Shown: positions 1 to 7,413, counted from the first letter of the stretch. The stretch: DNA of 17,028 bases from Yinghuangia elevatio (GCF_040649515.1 NZ_JBEZFP010000181.1:1-17028); one strand, 5' to 3'. Notes: generated from the letters alone by a model not told the origin. Made by a program: numbers and translations.

Positions 1-79
1 TCGCCCGGTCCTGAACTCCCGCCGGTCGGTGCGGACCGCTCGCGGGCTTCGGCCCCCGGTCACCCGGAGATCCGAAGCG
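1..79. other. Left-edge spacer after the carboxylase gene
   Basis: No gene is recognised here. On the minus strand, 16 bases after the carboxylase stop, a GTG at 63-61 opens a frame that stays open to the window edge, but its 21 residues resemble no family I know and there is no good ribosome binding site. A small GGGC-TTCG-GCCC hairpin (44-55) could be a weak terminator of the operon. Whether a biotin carboxylase or allophanate hydrolase gene follows cannot be told from this window. Confidence 0.4.
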
Positions 80-2341
80 TCAACGTGCGGCCCACCGGTC
101 GCGTTCCGCCGCGAACGCGGCCTCCCGGCGTGCGGTGAAATCGGCTGCCTCGCGCCGCTGTTCGGCATCCAGGAGGGTGGTCGCCGCGGTCAGGTCGTCC
201 CAGGTCAGGGTCGCCTCACGGATCTCCGGGCCGGCCCGCCCCGCCGCGACCTCGGCACGCAGCCGCAGCAATTCCTCGGGCGCCACGGGACGAAAGCGCA
301 GCCGGTCGAACTGGCGCAGCAGCCACGGAGGTTCCCCGGAGTCGGTGAGCCGCCACACCGGAATCGTGCGGCCGACGAGCTGGTAGCCGCCCGGGCCCTC
401 CATGCCGTACACGCACAGGTAGACGCCGCCGATGCCGACCGCGTTCTCCGGGGTCCAGGTGCGCGCCGGGTCGTACTTCGTGGTCACTAGGCGGTGCCGC
501 GGATCGAGTGGCACGGCGACCGGAGCACCCAGGTACACGTCCCCCAGGCCCAGCACGAGGTACGTCGCGGCCTCGACGACCTCGAACACCGCTTCGCGCG
601 ACGGGAGGTCGTTGACGCGGCGGATGAACTCGACGTTGTCGGGGCACCACGGCGCATCGGGGCGCACCCCGCGCTGGTACCGCCGCATCGCCTCGTGCGC
701 GGCGGGGTCGTCGAGGGCCAGCGGCAGCACGACCTCGCGGACCGGCAGTTCGATGCCGCGCGGGTCGGGCAGCGTCGCCCAGGCGGCGCCGACGGCTTCG
801 GCCACGTCCCGGGCGTCGAGGACGCCGGGATCGAACGCGAGCAGCAGGGAACGTACGCCCTCCACGGTCTCGGTGATACCGGCCCGCACGCTTTCGGCGG
901 GGGAGCAGCCCTCCCGGGAGGGATCCGGCCTGCCGGACACGGCCGTTGCGGACTCGACCGTTTCCGACTCGACGGTTCCCGGCTCGACCGTTTCCGGCTC
1001 GACCGTTTCCGGCTCGACCGTTTCCGACTCGACGGTTTCCGCCTCGACGGTCGCCGGCCCGGATAGCGCCCGCGCGAGAAGGTGGACCTGCAAGCGCACC
1101 GTCAGGTCGAGTTTCGGCGGACCCGCCTCGACGAGCACATGGCAGTCGCCCGCGTGCCGGACGGTGAGCGACGGGCGCACCCCCGACGCCGGCAGGTCGA
1201 GCAGCGGTTCGGGCCGGCCCGTCCCGGCGCCGGTCGGCGGGAGGTCGGAGGCATGGCCGCCGAGCACCTCCAGCCACGCCGCGGCCGCCCGGGGATCGGC
1301 GAGTTCGGCGTCACGGGCGCGGTTCGTATCCGCGGCATCCTCGGGCGTCACCGGGACCAGCCGTACGCGGTCGTCCGGCCGCGCCTGCGCGAGCTTCCAG
1401 CGGTCGGCCCGCACCACGACCGCGGGCACCACGAAGCCGCCCAGGCTCGGCCCGTCCGGTCCGACCACGACCGGCGTGTTGCCGGACAGCATGATGCCGC
1501 CGACGGGGTACGCGCTGTCGTGGATGTTGCTCGGGTGCAGCCCCGCCTCGCCCCCGTCCTCGCGCGCCCAGCCGGGCGCCGGGCCCACCAGGCGCACGCC
1601 GGTGCGGTCCGCACGGTGGTCCACGCGCCATTCCGCGGCGAACAGTTCGGCGAGCCCGGCGTCCGTCAGATGCTCGGGTGCGCCGTGCGGCCCCGGCACG
1701 ACGCGCAGTTCCCAGCTGTCGGTGAGCCGGGGGAGCAGGGCGGTGACGTCGAGCGGTGCCGCCAGGTTCTCCGCCGAGCCCACCGGGAGCACGTCCCCCG
1801 CGGCCAGGGCACGGCCCTCGTGACCGCCGAACTTGCCGAGCAGGAACGTCGTCCGGCTGCCGAGCACTGCCGGCACCGCGACGCCTCCGCCGACGGCGAG
1901 GTACTGGCGCAGGCCCGGGCCGACCGTGTCGCCGAGGTCGAGGACCTGGCCGGGCCCGACGACCGTGACGCGGCCGGGCACGACCGGGCGGCCGTCGAGG
2001 GTCGCGTGCTCGACCGCGCCCGCCAGGCAGACCAGCGCGCGCCGTTCGAACCGCAGCACCGGACCACGCAGTACGGCCTCGATGCCGGCCGCCGAAGCCG
2101 GGTTGCCCACAGCGGCGTTGGCGAGGGCGAACGAGCGGTCGTCGAAGGCCCCGGAGGGCGGCACGCCGACGCCCCACAGGCCACCGCGTCCGGCCAGGTC
2201 GACGACGAAGGACTGCACGCCCGGCGCGACCACCGTGAAGCCGGGTGGCGCGGCAGGCGCGGCAGGCGCGACCGGCGTTGCCGATGCGGCCGGTACGACC
2301 CGCGCGGTCTGCGGGCTTTCCGCCCCCGCGACGGCGGTCAC
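80..2341 (-). CDS. Guanidine (urea)-carboxylase-type carboxyltransferase, AHS2-AHS1 fusion lacking BC and BCCP domains
   Basis: A 753-residue protein corresponding to the carboxyltransferase half of urea/guanidine carboxylase. Residues 1-34 are an Ala/Pro-rich linker. Residues about 36-345 are the AHS2/KipA fold (GVQSFVVDLAGRGG near 41-54; LHPSNIHDSAYPVGGIMLSG near 268-287). Residues about 388-690 are AHS1/KipI (VLGLGDVYLGAPVA near 596-609, PENAVGIGG near 631-639, CVYGMEGPGGYQLVGRT near 643-659), which match the urea/guanidine carboxylase subgroup rather than 5-oxoprolinase subunits. Full-length family members have an N-terminal biotin carboxylase and a C-terminal biotin carrier; neither is present, and no MKM biotinylation motif is seen. 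The GTG start overlaps the cgdB stop (GTGA), implying translational coupling. A TVE-repeat insert interrupts AHS1 at about 430-470. The riboswitch and DUF1989 neighbours point to guanidine as substrate; that assignment is inferred. Confidence 0.85.
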   Translation of the reverse strand: MTAVAGAESPQTARVVPAASATPVAPAAPAAPPGFTVVAPGVQSFVVDLAGRGGLWGVGVPPSGAFDDRSFALANAAVGNPASAAGIEAVLRGPVLRFERRALVCLAGAVEHATLDGRPVVPGRVTVVGPGQVLDLGDTVGPGLRQYLAVGGGVAVPAVLGSRTTFLLGKFGGHEGRALAAGDVLPVGSAENLAAPLDVTALLPRLTDSWELRVVPGPHGAPEHLTDAGLAELFAAEWRVDHRADRTGVRLVGPAPGWAREDGGEAGLHPSNIHDSAYPVGGIMLSGNTPVVVGPDGPSLGGFVVPAVVVRADRWKLAQARPDDRVRLVPVTPEDAADTNRARDAELADPRAAAAWLEVLGGHASDLPPTGAGTGRPEPLLDLPASGVRPSLTVRHAGDCHVLVEAGPPKLDLTVRLQVHLLARALSGPATVEAETVESETVEPETVEPETVEPGTVESETVESATAVSGRPDPSREGCSPAESVRAGITETVEGVRSLLLAFDPGVLDARDVAEAVGAAWATLPDPRGIELPVREVVLPLALDDPAAHEAMRRYQRGVRPDAPWCPDNVEFIRRVNDLPSREAVFEVVEAATYLVLGLGDVYLGAPVAVPLDPRHRLVTTKYDPARTWTPENAVGIGGVYLCVYGMEGPGGYQLVGRTIPVWRLTDSGEPPWLLRQFDRLRFRPVAPEELLRLRAEVAAGRAGPEIREATLTWDDLTAATTLLDAEQRREAADFTARREAAFAAERDRWAAR
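951..1055 (-). repeat. 15-bp tandem repeat, seven units, inside the carboxylase gene
   Basis: Seven consecutive 15-bp units of the type GGCTCGACCGTTTCC (plus-strand reading). The third to fifth units are identical and the others differ at one to four positions. Being a multiple of three, the array keeps the reading frame and encodes TVE-A/S/P/G-E pentapeptides in the carboxylase, an acidic low-complexity insert within the AHS1 domain. Confidence 0.9.
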
Positions 2342-2964
2342 GCGGACCACCCCAGCAGCCGCACCGGTGTCGGGTCGTACCCGTTGCACGGGTTGTTGAG
2401 CTGGGGGCAGTTGCTGACGACCACGAGGATGTCGCGTTCGGCACGGAGTTCGACGTACTTGCCCGGTGCCGATACGCCGTCCTCGAACGTGAGCCCGCCG
2501 TCCGGGGTGAGCGGCACGTTCATGAAGAAGTTGACGTTGTGGGTGATGTCGCGCTTGTCGAGGCCGCGGCCCCACGCCATGGCCTGGCGTACGAAGGTGG
2601 TGCGGCACGCGTGCTGGTGCCGCGTGTGCTCGCCGTAGCGCACGACGTTGCTCTCCTGCGCGCACGCGCCGCCGAGTGTGTCGTGCCGGCCGCACGTGTC
2701 GTCGACGATCGTCGCGAGCGGGTCGAGGCCCGTCGACATCAGCACGGAACCGGTGGTGAGGTACACCGCGCCCTGTTCCCGGACGGTGTCCACCGCGCTG
2801 TAGCGGTTCGTGTAGTCGTGCGCGTCGAAGAACAGCGTGTCGACGGCCTGGTTGCCGCACAGGTCGACGATGCGCAGGCGCCCGCCGGCCGGGATCTCCC
2901 CGGTCCAGCCGTCCCCGGCCGCGACGGTCGTGTCCAACAGCACGGCGGTGTCGATGGTGGTCAC
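2338..2964 (-). CDS. cgdB: Carboxyguanidine deiminase subunit, DUF1989 (UAAP2 type)
   Basis: A 208-residue DUF1989 protein of the urea-amidolyase-associated protein 2 group. In characterised systems two DUF1989 proteins (CgdAB) deiminate carboxyguanidine to allophanate, between guanidine carboxylase and allophanate hydrolase. Likely metal/active-site residues are visible: CGRHD (91-95), C101, H113/H116/H118, and SNCPQLNNPCNGYDPTPVR (184-202). It has no signal peptide or membrane segment, so it is cytosolic. The start is GTG at 2964, overlapping the cgdA stop by GTGA, with GAGGAG about 8 bases upstream; its own stop overlaps the carboxylase start in the same way. Family assignment is strong; the reaction is inferred from family and context, and assigning B to this subunit follows the UAAP2 likeness. 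Confidence 0.88.
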   Translation of the reverse strand: MTTIDTAVLLDTTVAAGDGWTGEIPAGGRLRIVDLCGNQAVDTLFFDAHDYTNRYSAVDTVREQGAVYLTTGSVLMSTGLDPLATIVDDTCGRHDTLGGACAQESNVVRYGEHTRHQHACRTTFVRQAMAWGRGLDKRDITHNVNFFMNVPLTPDGGLTFEDGVSAPGKYVELRAERDILVVVSNCPQLNNPCNGYDPTPVRLLGWSA

Positions 2965-3710
2965 GCGAGGCTCCTCTCGGTCGCGGCGAGCGCGCGCCCG
3001 GACTCGGCACGGAACACGCGCGACGGGTCGTCCGCCCTCGGAGCCGGCACGGCCGCGACCGACGCGAGCAGGCGGGCCGGCGCCCAGATCGGCATGGGGT
3101 CCAGGGGATGCGGCGCGGTCGAGAGCACCACCAACAGGTCCTGCTCCGCCCGCAGTTCCACCCAGTCGCCGGCCGCGGCGTGGCCCGGCGTGAAGGCCAG
3201 CGAACCGCGCGCGTCCCCGGCCGGCACGACCTTGCTGAACAGATTGAGCGTCGCGTGCAGGTCGCGGCGGCCGAGCCCGCGCTTCCACAACTCGTCGAGG
3301 AGCCCCGCCCGGGCGCTGCGCCGCCACGCGTTGCGGTCGTTCGCGTAGTCGGAGGGGCCGAAGCGGTCCCGCACCTGGGCGTCGGTGCTGTGCCCGGTGA
3401 TCGCGTCGTGCCAGTCGAGGGACGACGCGGTCATCGACGCGAGCGCGCGGCCCATGTCGGACATCAGGACCATCGGCGGGTGCACCCGGGCGGACATCTG
3501 CGCCTTGAGGGTGTCCGGGACGTTGAGGCGTTCGAGCGGGTCGGCGGCGGCGAAGACCAGTACGGAGGCGTTGGCGCCGTCGTCCAGGCAGGTCAGGCGC
3601 AGAGCCCGGTGGCGGCCGAGGCGTACCGTCCACGCGGCGCCCGCGGCGATCTCGTGCTCGTACAGCGGAACGCCCGGCGCGGTGCCGACGGCGTCGGGAA
3701 GCGCGGTCAC
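2961..3710 (-). CDS. cgdA: Carboxyguanidine deiminase subunit, DUF1989 (UAAP1 type)
   Basis: A 249-residue DUF1989 protein of the urea-amidolyase-associated protein 1 group, expected to act with the neighbouring cgdB product as a heteromeric carboxyguanidine deiminase in the cytosol. Recognisable segments are VLMSDMGRALASMT (81-94), DWHDAITGHS (99-108) and GLGRRDLHATLNLFSKV (145-161). The Cys-rich C-terminal motif of CgdB is missing: the equivalent stretch reads LSTAPHPLDPMP (196-207), suggesting that this subunit contributes little to the metal site. The GTG start at 3710 overlaps the permease stop by GTGA. The last 35 residues extend past the conserved domain and are Ala/Arg-rich. Family call is firm; the substrate is inferred from the operon and its riboswitch. 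Confidence 0.86.
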   Translation of the reverse strand: MTALPDAVGTAPGVPLYEHEIAAGAAWTVRLGRHRALRLTCLDDGANASVLVFAAADPLERLNVPDTLKAQMSARVHPPMVLMSDMGRALASMTASSLDWHDAITGHSTDAQVRDRFGPSDYANDRNAWRRSARAGLLDELWKRGLGRRDLHATLNLFSKVVPAGDARGSLAFTPGHAAAGDWVELRAEQDLLVVLSTAPHPLDPMPIWAPARLLASVAAVPAPRADDPSRVFRAESGRALAATERSLA

Positions 3711-5254
3711 GAGGCCACCCCCGCGGCGACGGCGACCGGTGCGGTGCGCCGGTGTTCGCGGCGCAGCAGGGCGTACGCCCCGGCGCCCACGAGCAGTACG
3801 CCGCCGACGAACAGGGTGGCGAACCATTCGAGGTACCAGTGGCCGCCCGCCGGGTCGTACACCTCGGCCCGCGGCCAGCCGATGTTCACGGCCATGAGCA
3901 CGCCGTACACGACGGCGCCCAGGTTCACCACGAGCCCGAACCGGCCCAGCGCGAAGCCTTCGTGGGCGGGCAGGCGGCCGCGCAGTCGGGCGACCAGCAT
4001 CGGCAGGGTGACCAGGAGGTAGGCGACGTAGACCAGCACGATCGCGACGGAGGTGAGCGCCGTGAACAGCTCCGCGCGGCCGACGTTGACCAGCAGCAGC
4101 GCGGCGGCCAGCACCCCGACGATGAGCGCCGGCAGCACGGGAGTCCCGGTCCGCGGTGACACCTTGGCCAGGCGCGCCGAGCCGGGCAGCACCCCGTCCC
4201 GCGACATCGAGAACACCAGGCGCGTCGCGGCCGTCTGGATCGCCAGCGTGCACACGAACATCGCGATGGCGACGTCCACGAGAAGGGCCTTGCCGAGCCC
4301 GGTGCCGAGCTGGGTGGTGAGGACGTACGGCAGCCCGCCCGCGGCCAGTTCGCCGTCGGTGACACTGGGCGCGGCCATCAGGGCGCCGAGCAGCAGCAGG
4401 AGTCCGGCGACACCGGACGCGACCAGCGCGCGCAGGATCGCCCGCGGCGCGGTCTTGCGGGGGTTCTTGGTCTCCTCGGCGAGCTCGCCCGCGCTGTCGA
4501 AGCCGTACATGACGTACGCCGCCATCAGCGCCGAGACCAGGAACGCCGCGAAGTAGCTGCCGTTCCCCTCCGCTCCTCCGGTGTCGGTGACCACCGACGG
4601 GCCCCGCTCGGCGTGCCAGAACAACAGCGCGACCAGGAGCACGATGCCGACCAGTTCGCACGCCACGCCGACGCTGTTGACCAGCGACATCACCTTCACG
4701 CCGACCGCCGTGATGACCGTGGTGACCACGATGAGCGCGGTGCCCAGCAGCACGGCGTTGGTGGCGCCGTCGGTCGAGGTGAGCGCGGTGTCGGTGCCCA
4801 CGAGCTGGAACCCGGACCAGATCCGCGGCAGCACGACCTGGAGCGCGATCGCCGCCGCCGCGACCGAGACGATCTGGCCGATGAGCATGAGCCAGCCGGC
4901 GAACCACCCGGTCAGACCGGTCGAGAGGCGGCGCGACCACTGGTAGACGCATCCGGCGATCGGGTAGCGGGCGGCGAGTTCGGCGAAGCAGAGCGCGACG
5001 AGGAGCTGCCCGGCGAACACGATGGGCCAGGTCCAGAAGAACGCCGGGCCGCCGAAGGTGAAGCCGAACGCGAAGAGCTGGAACACCGTGGTCAGGATCG
5101 ACACGAACGAGAAGCCGGCCGCGAACGACGCGAACGAGCCCAGTTTGCGGTGCAGTTGCTGCTCATAACCGAAGGTCGCGAGGTCCGTGGCGTCGGTGGC
5201 CTCGGGGGTGGGGGCGGTCGGCGGCGGGCCGGACGGGGCGCTGAGCGTGGTCAT
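3707..5254 (-). CDS. APC-superfamily permease, probable guanidine importer
   Basis: A 515-residue, roughly 12-helix transporter of the amino acid-polyamine-organocation superfamily, of the kind found beside urea/guanidine carboxylase genes. A cytosolic N-tail (1-38) precedes the helices, and the typical APC segment after helix 6, GFDSAGELAEETKNP (251-265), is intact. It is the first gene behind a guanidine-I riboswitch and is joined by overlapping stops and starts to the catabolic genes, so import of guanidine or a related cation is the best inference; amino acids cannot be excluded. The start ATG at 5254 has GAAAGG about 8 bases upstream. Another ATG five bases earlier would make only Met-Pro before stopping at a TGA that overlaps the chosen start (ATGA). 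Confidence 0.85.
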   Translation of the reverse strand: MTTLSAPSGPPPTAPTPEATDATDLATFGYEQQLHRKLGSFASFAAGFSFVSILTTVFQLFAFGFTFGGPAFFWTWPIVFAGQLLVALCFAELAARYPIAGCVYQWSRRLSTGLTGWFAGWLMLIGQIVSVAAAAIALQVVLPRIWSGFQLVGTDTALTSTDGATNAVLLGTALIVVTTVITAVGVKVMSLVNSVGVACELVGIVLLVALLFWHAERGPSVVTDTGGAEGNGSYFAAFLVSALMAAYVMYGFDSAGELAEETKNPRKTAPRAILRALVASGVAGLLLLLGALMAAPSVTDGELAAGGLPYVLTTQLGTGLGKALLVDVAIAMFVCTLAIQTAATRLVFSMSRDGVLPGSARLAKVSPRTGTPVLPALIVGVLAAALLLVNVGRAELFTALTSVAIVLVYVAYLLVTLPMLVARLRGRLPAHEGFALGRFGLVVNLGAVVYGVLMAVNIGWPRAEVYDPAGGHWYLEWFATLFVGGVLLVGAGAYALLRREHRRTAPVAVAAGVAS

Positions 5255-5446
5255 GGCATGGGCCTTTCCGCGCGCGGGTCGGCGCAGGGGTGAGGGGCGC
5301 GGCGATGGGGTGCCCGGGAACCGGGAGGGAGGTGCGCGTCGGCGTACGCGGTCCTGCTGCGCGTGACGGCCGCCGCGTTGTGGAGGTGCTGATGATGCGT
5401 CACGGGCGCTCCCCGGGACCGGGATCCGGACGTGCCGGATCGACCT
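5255..5446 (-). promoter_or_regulatory. Untranslated leader between riboswitch and permease, with candidate expression-platform hairpin
   Basis: About 190 bases of leader RNA with no recognised gene. Just after the riboswitch 3' end lies a perfect hairpin, GATCCGG-CACGT-CCGGATC (5441-5423 on the minus strand), the best candidate for a terminator or anti-terminator arm, although no U-run follows. A 79-codon frame starts inside the riboswitch and ends exactly at the permease ATG, but it has no codon or protein signature and is not called as a gene. Confidence 0.5.
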
Positions 5447-5572
5447 GGCCTCCCGGGCTTTTCTCCCGCCGTGGAACGGGGCCGACGCATGGCCCCGCCT
5501 GCGGCTCTCGGACCAGTCCCGCCGGCGCTCTCGGCACCGAGCGGCGGAACCCTAGCCGCGCCCCGCCGTCGC
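5447..5572 (-). promoter_or_regulatory. Guanidine-I riboswitch (ykkC class)
   Basis: Read on the minus strand, the region contains in order the hallmark conserved blocks of the ykkC/guanidine-I aptamer: GGCTAGGGTTCCG (around 5557-5545), GGGACTGGTCCGAGAG (around 5520-5505) and ACGGCGGGAGAAAAGCCCGGGAGG ending near 5449 (given here as key bases: the ACGGCGG, AAAAGCCCGGG elements). Variable hairpins separate the blocks. It lies about 190 bases upstream of the permease gene on the same strand. In this class, binding of guanidinium stabilises the aptamer and normally turns expression on. The blocks and their order are seen directly; the exact 5' boundary is estimated. Confidence 0.93.
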
Positions 5573-5656
5573 GGCGGGTCGTGACCTAGTAGAGGGACGG
5601 CCTGTTTCCGCGGACGCCCTCACATGTTGCGCGTGTGTGAAAGAGATTTGACGGTG

Positions 5657-5670
5657 CGCCCGAACGGGCG
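5657..5670 (-). terminator. Candidate terminator hairpin downstream of the phosphatase gene
   Basis: CGCCCG-TT-CGGGCG on the minus strand, 44 bases after the phosphatase stop, followed by the moderately T-rich CAAATCTCTTTC. It is a plausible weak intrinsic terminator that would separate the phosphatase transcript from the guanidine operon. The spacer between it and the riboswitch must hold the operon promoter; a TACTAG (5591-5586, minus strand) could be its -10, without a convincing -35. Confidence 0.45.
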
Positions 5671-5713
5671 GGTGAACACGCCTGTCTGGCGGGAGAATTG
5701 CCCGAGTTGGGGA

Positions 5714-6874
5714 TCAGATGGGCAGCTTGCGGCGGCGCGTCCCGGCGGGAGTCTCGCGGCGGGGGCGCTGGAGGACGAGCGCCGCGGCGTCGTCCTGCAA
5801 CGGCCCGCCGGTGTGCCCGCGCAGGTCGCTGTACAGGTGCAGCACGATGTGCTGCGGCCATGCACGGCTCCACCCCGCGAGCCGGGCGGCGGCGGGGTAG
5901 AACTGTCCCTCGGCGTCCCGTGCCTCGCTGATGCCGTCGGTCGTGGCCACCAGGGTGTCGCCGGCCTCGAACGCGATCTCGTGCTCGACGTACTTCACCC
6001 CGCCCGGATACAGCGGGGCGAGGCCGAGCGGCGGTGCGATGTCACCGAGTTCGATCTCGGTCGCGGAGCCGTCGCGCAACATGATGGGCTGCGTGTGGCC
6101 GCACGTGATCAGGCGCAGCCGGTCCGGCTCGTCGAACGCCATCAGCAGCGCGGTCGCGAACCGCTCGCCGGGCGGCCCGGTGCGCTCCGAGGTGAGGCGG
6201 TGGATACGCCCCTCCAGGCGCGACGCCACCTCGGTCAGGTCCTTCTCGTGGTACGCCGCCTCGCGGAACGTCGCCATCAGCGCCGCCGCGGTGTTCACCG
6301 CGGGCAGGCCCTTGCCGCGCACGTCGCCGATCAACATGCGGATCCCGTGCGGCCCGTCGACCACGGCGTAGAAGTCGCCGCCGACCAGCGTCTCCGCCTC
6401 CGCGGCCATGTAGAGGCTCGCCAGGTCCAGCCCGGGCAGCCGGGGCGGGACCGGTTCGAGGACCGCGCTCTGCAACGTCATCGCCACCGAACGGGCGTGC
6501 CTGAGCTGGGCTTCCCGGCGCAGGCGCGTGGAGGTCACGCCCAGTGCCACGAGCCCGAGCGAGCCGATGACCGCGACGTGGATGAACTTGGAGGTGACGG
6601 TGGTCGATTCGTACCAGGTGACCAGGACCACCGCGCTCACCGTCGCGGTCAGGGCGACGCCCGCCACCTGGCGCCGACTGCAGACGCCGGCGGCGGCCGG
6701 GGCGACCAGGCCCAGGGCGACGGCGCCGGGGATGGCCGGGTCGATGAGGGCGTCGATGACGGCGATCGCCAGGATCGCCGCGTACGCGGCGAGCGTCGCA
6801 CGGCGGTCGCCGAGCGAGGGCTCTGGGCCGATCGCCCCCCGGTCGGCGGCCGGCCGCAGGCGTCTGAGGGTCAT
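5714..6874 (-). CDS. Membrane-anchored SpoIIE/PP2C-type serine phosphatase
   Basis: A 386-residue protein with four predicted N-terminal helices (about 27-45, 47-65, 70-88, 97-114), a short linker, and a SpoIIE/PP2C catalytic domain (about 130-370). Acidic metal-binding residues occur in the expected motifs: GGDFYAV (D167), IGDVRGKG (D184), TTDGISEAR (D313) and DDAAAL (D361/D362). Such enzymes usually dephosphorylate anti-sigma-factor antagonists or other phosphoserine proteins; in Streptomyces there are dozens, many unassigned. No STAS or anti-sigma gene lies nearby, so the partner is unknown. No sensor domain (PAS/GAF) is visible, so any signal would be sensed through the membrane segment. 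The C-terminus is basic (RRRKLPI). ATG at 6874 is the likely start although the ribosome binding site is poor. Confidence 0.88.
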   Translation of the reverse strand: MTLRRLRPAADRGAIGPEPSLGDRRATLAAYAAILAIAVIDALIDPAIPGAVALGLVAPAAAGVCSRRQVAGVALTATVSAVVLVTWYESTTVTSKFIHVAVIGSLGLVALGVTSTRLRREAQLRHARSVAMTLQSAVLEPVPPRLPGLDLASLYMAAEAETLVGGDFYAVVDGPHGIRMLIGDVRGKGLPAVNTAAALMATFREAAYHEKDLTEVASRLEGRIHRLTSERTGPPGERFATALLMAFDEPDRLRLITCGHTQPIMLRDGSATEIELGDIAPPLGLAPLYPGGVKYVEHEIAFEAGDTLVATTDGISEARDAEGQFYPAAARLAGWSRAWPQHIVLHLYSDLRGHTGGPLQDDAAALVLQRPRRETPAGTRRRKLPI

Positions 6875-7095
6875 CGGCGTGCCTGTCGGTCGAGGAATGT
6901 CTCGTCACGGCCCGGAGGACGGGCATGTCATGGTAGCCGGGCCAAAGCCGCCGCCGCCGAAACCGAGAATGCCCCCACCCGGTATCACTCCGGGCCCGCG
7001 CCGGGACCGCCGCATGCCCGGTGCCCGCGCCGGTACGTGTGCCCGTGCGACTGCCCGTGCGCATGCCCGCATGAGTGCGAACACGAAGAAGGGCC

Positions 7096-7113
7096 GCAGG
7101 AGTTGCCTCCTAC
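7096..7113 (-). terminator. Candidate terminator of the tRNA operon
   Basis: On the minus strand, GTAGGAG-GCAA-CTCCTGC forms a 7-bp stem (one G-T pair) with a GNRA-type loop, 15 bases past the last tRNA-Val. It is followed by a pyrimidine-rich stretch (GGCCCTTCTTCG) instead of a clean T-run. Confidence 0.5.
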
Positions 7114-7127
7114 GACCCATTCGTCGG

Positions 7128-7199
7128 TGCGCGATACTGGGATTGAACCAGTGACCCCCACAGTGTCAGTGTGGTGCTCTCCCGCTGAGCTAATCGCGC
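7128..7199 (-). tRNA. tRNA-Val (anticodon GAC), copy 2
   Basis: Complete 72-base cloverleaf on the minus strand: acceptor GCGCGAT/ATCGCGC, anticodon stem CCACA/TGTGG with loop CTGACAC (anticodon GAC), T-arm ACTGG-TTCAATC-CCAGT, and discriminator A. No CCA is encoded beyond two Cs. The sequence is identical to the copy at 7304-7375. Confidence 0.96.
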
Positions 7200-7303
7200 G
7201 GGACGGATCTTGCGATCCGCACAGATGCTACTACGGTTGCCGCGCCCCTCATGAACAGGGCCACCTCGGAACGAGATCCAGGCGGCCCGATCGATCGGGG
7301 TGG

Positions 7304-7375
7304 TGCGCGATACTGGGATTGAACCAGTGACCCCCACAGTGTCAGTGTGGTGCTCTCCCGCTGAGCTAATCGCGC
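7304..7375 (-). tRNA. tRNA-Val (anticodon GAC), copy 1
   Basis: The same 72-base sequence and fold as its downstream twin, including the GAC anticodon and discriminator A. The 104-base spacer between copies holds a GGATC-TTGC-GATCC type hairpin (7204-7219) and a 14-bp palindrome CCCGATCGATCGGG (7286-7299), possible RNA-processing or attenuation structures. Confidence 0.96.
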
Positions 7376-7413
7376 GGGGAAGATCATTCCGGCGGACCGG
7401 AACTCTCTTCTCG

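Noticed and set aside
2341..3010. An in-frame N-terminal extension of the carboxylase that might hold the missing biotin carboxylase domain
   Set aside because: The extension is an Arg/His-rich shadow of cgdB in another frame and has no biotin carboxylase motifs; the GTG at 2341 is the real start.
5251..5490. A 79-codon minus-strand frame from within the riboswitch to the permease start
   Set aside because: Most of it overlaps conserved aptamer RNA, and the composition is Arg/Pro-rich as in random GC-rich frames; only its end is noted as possibly relevant.
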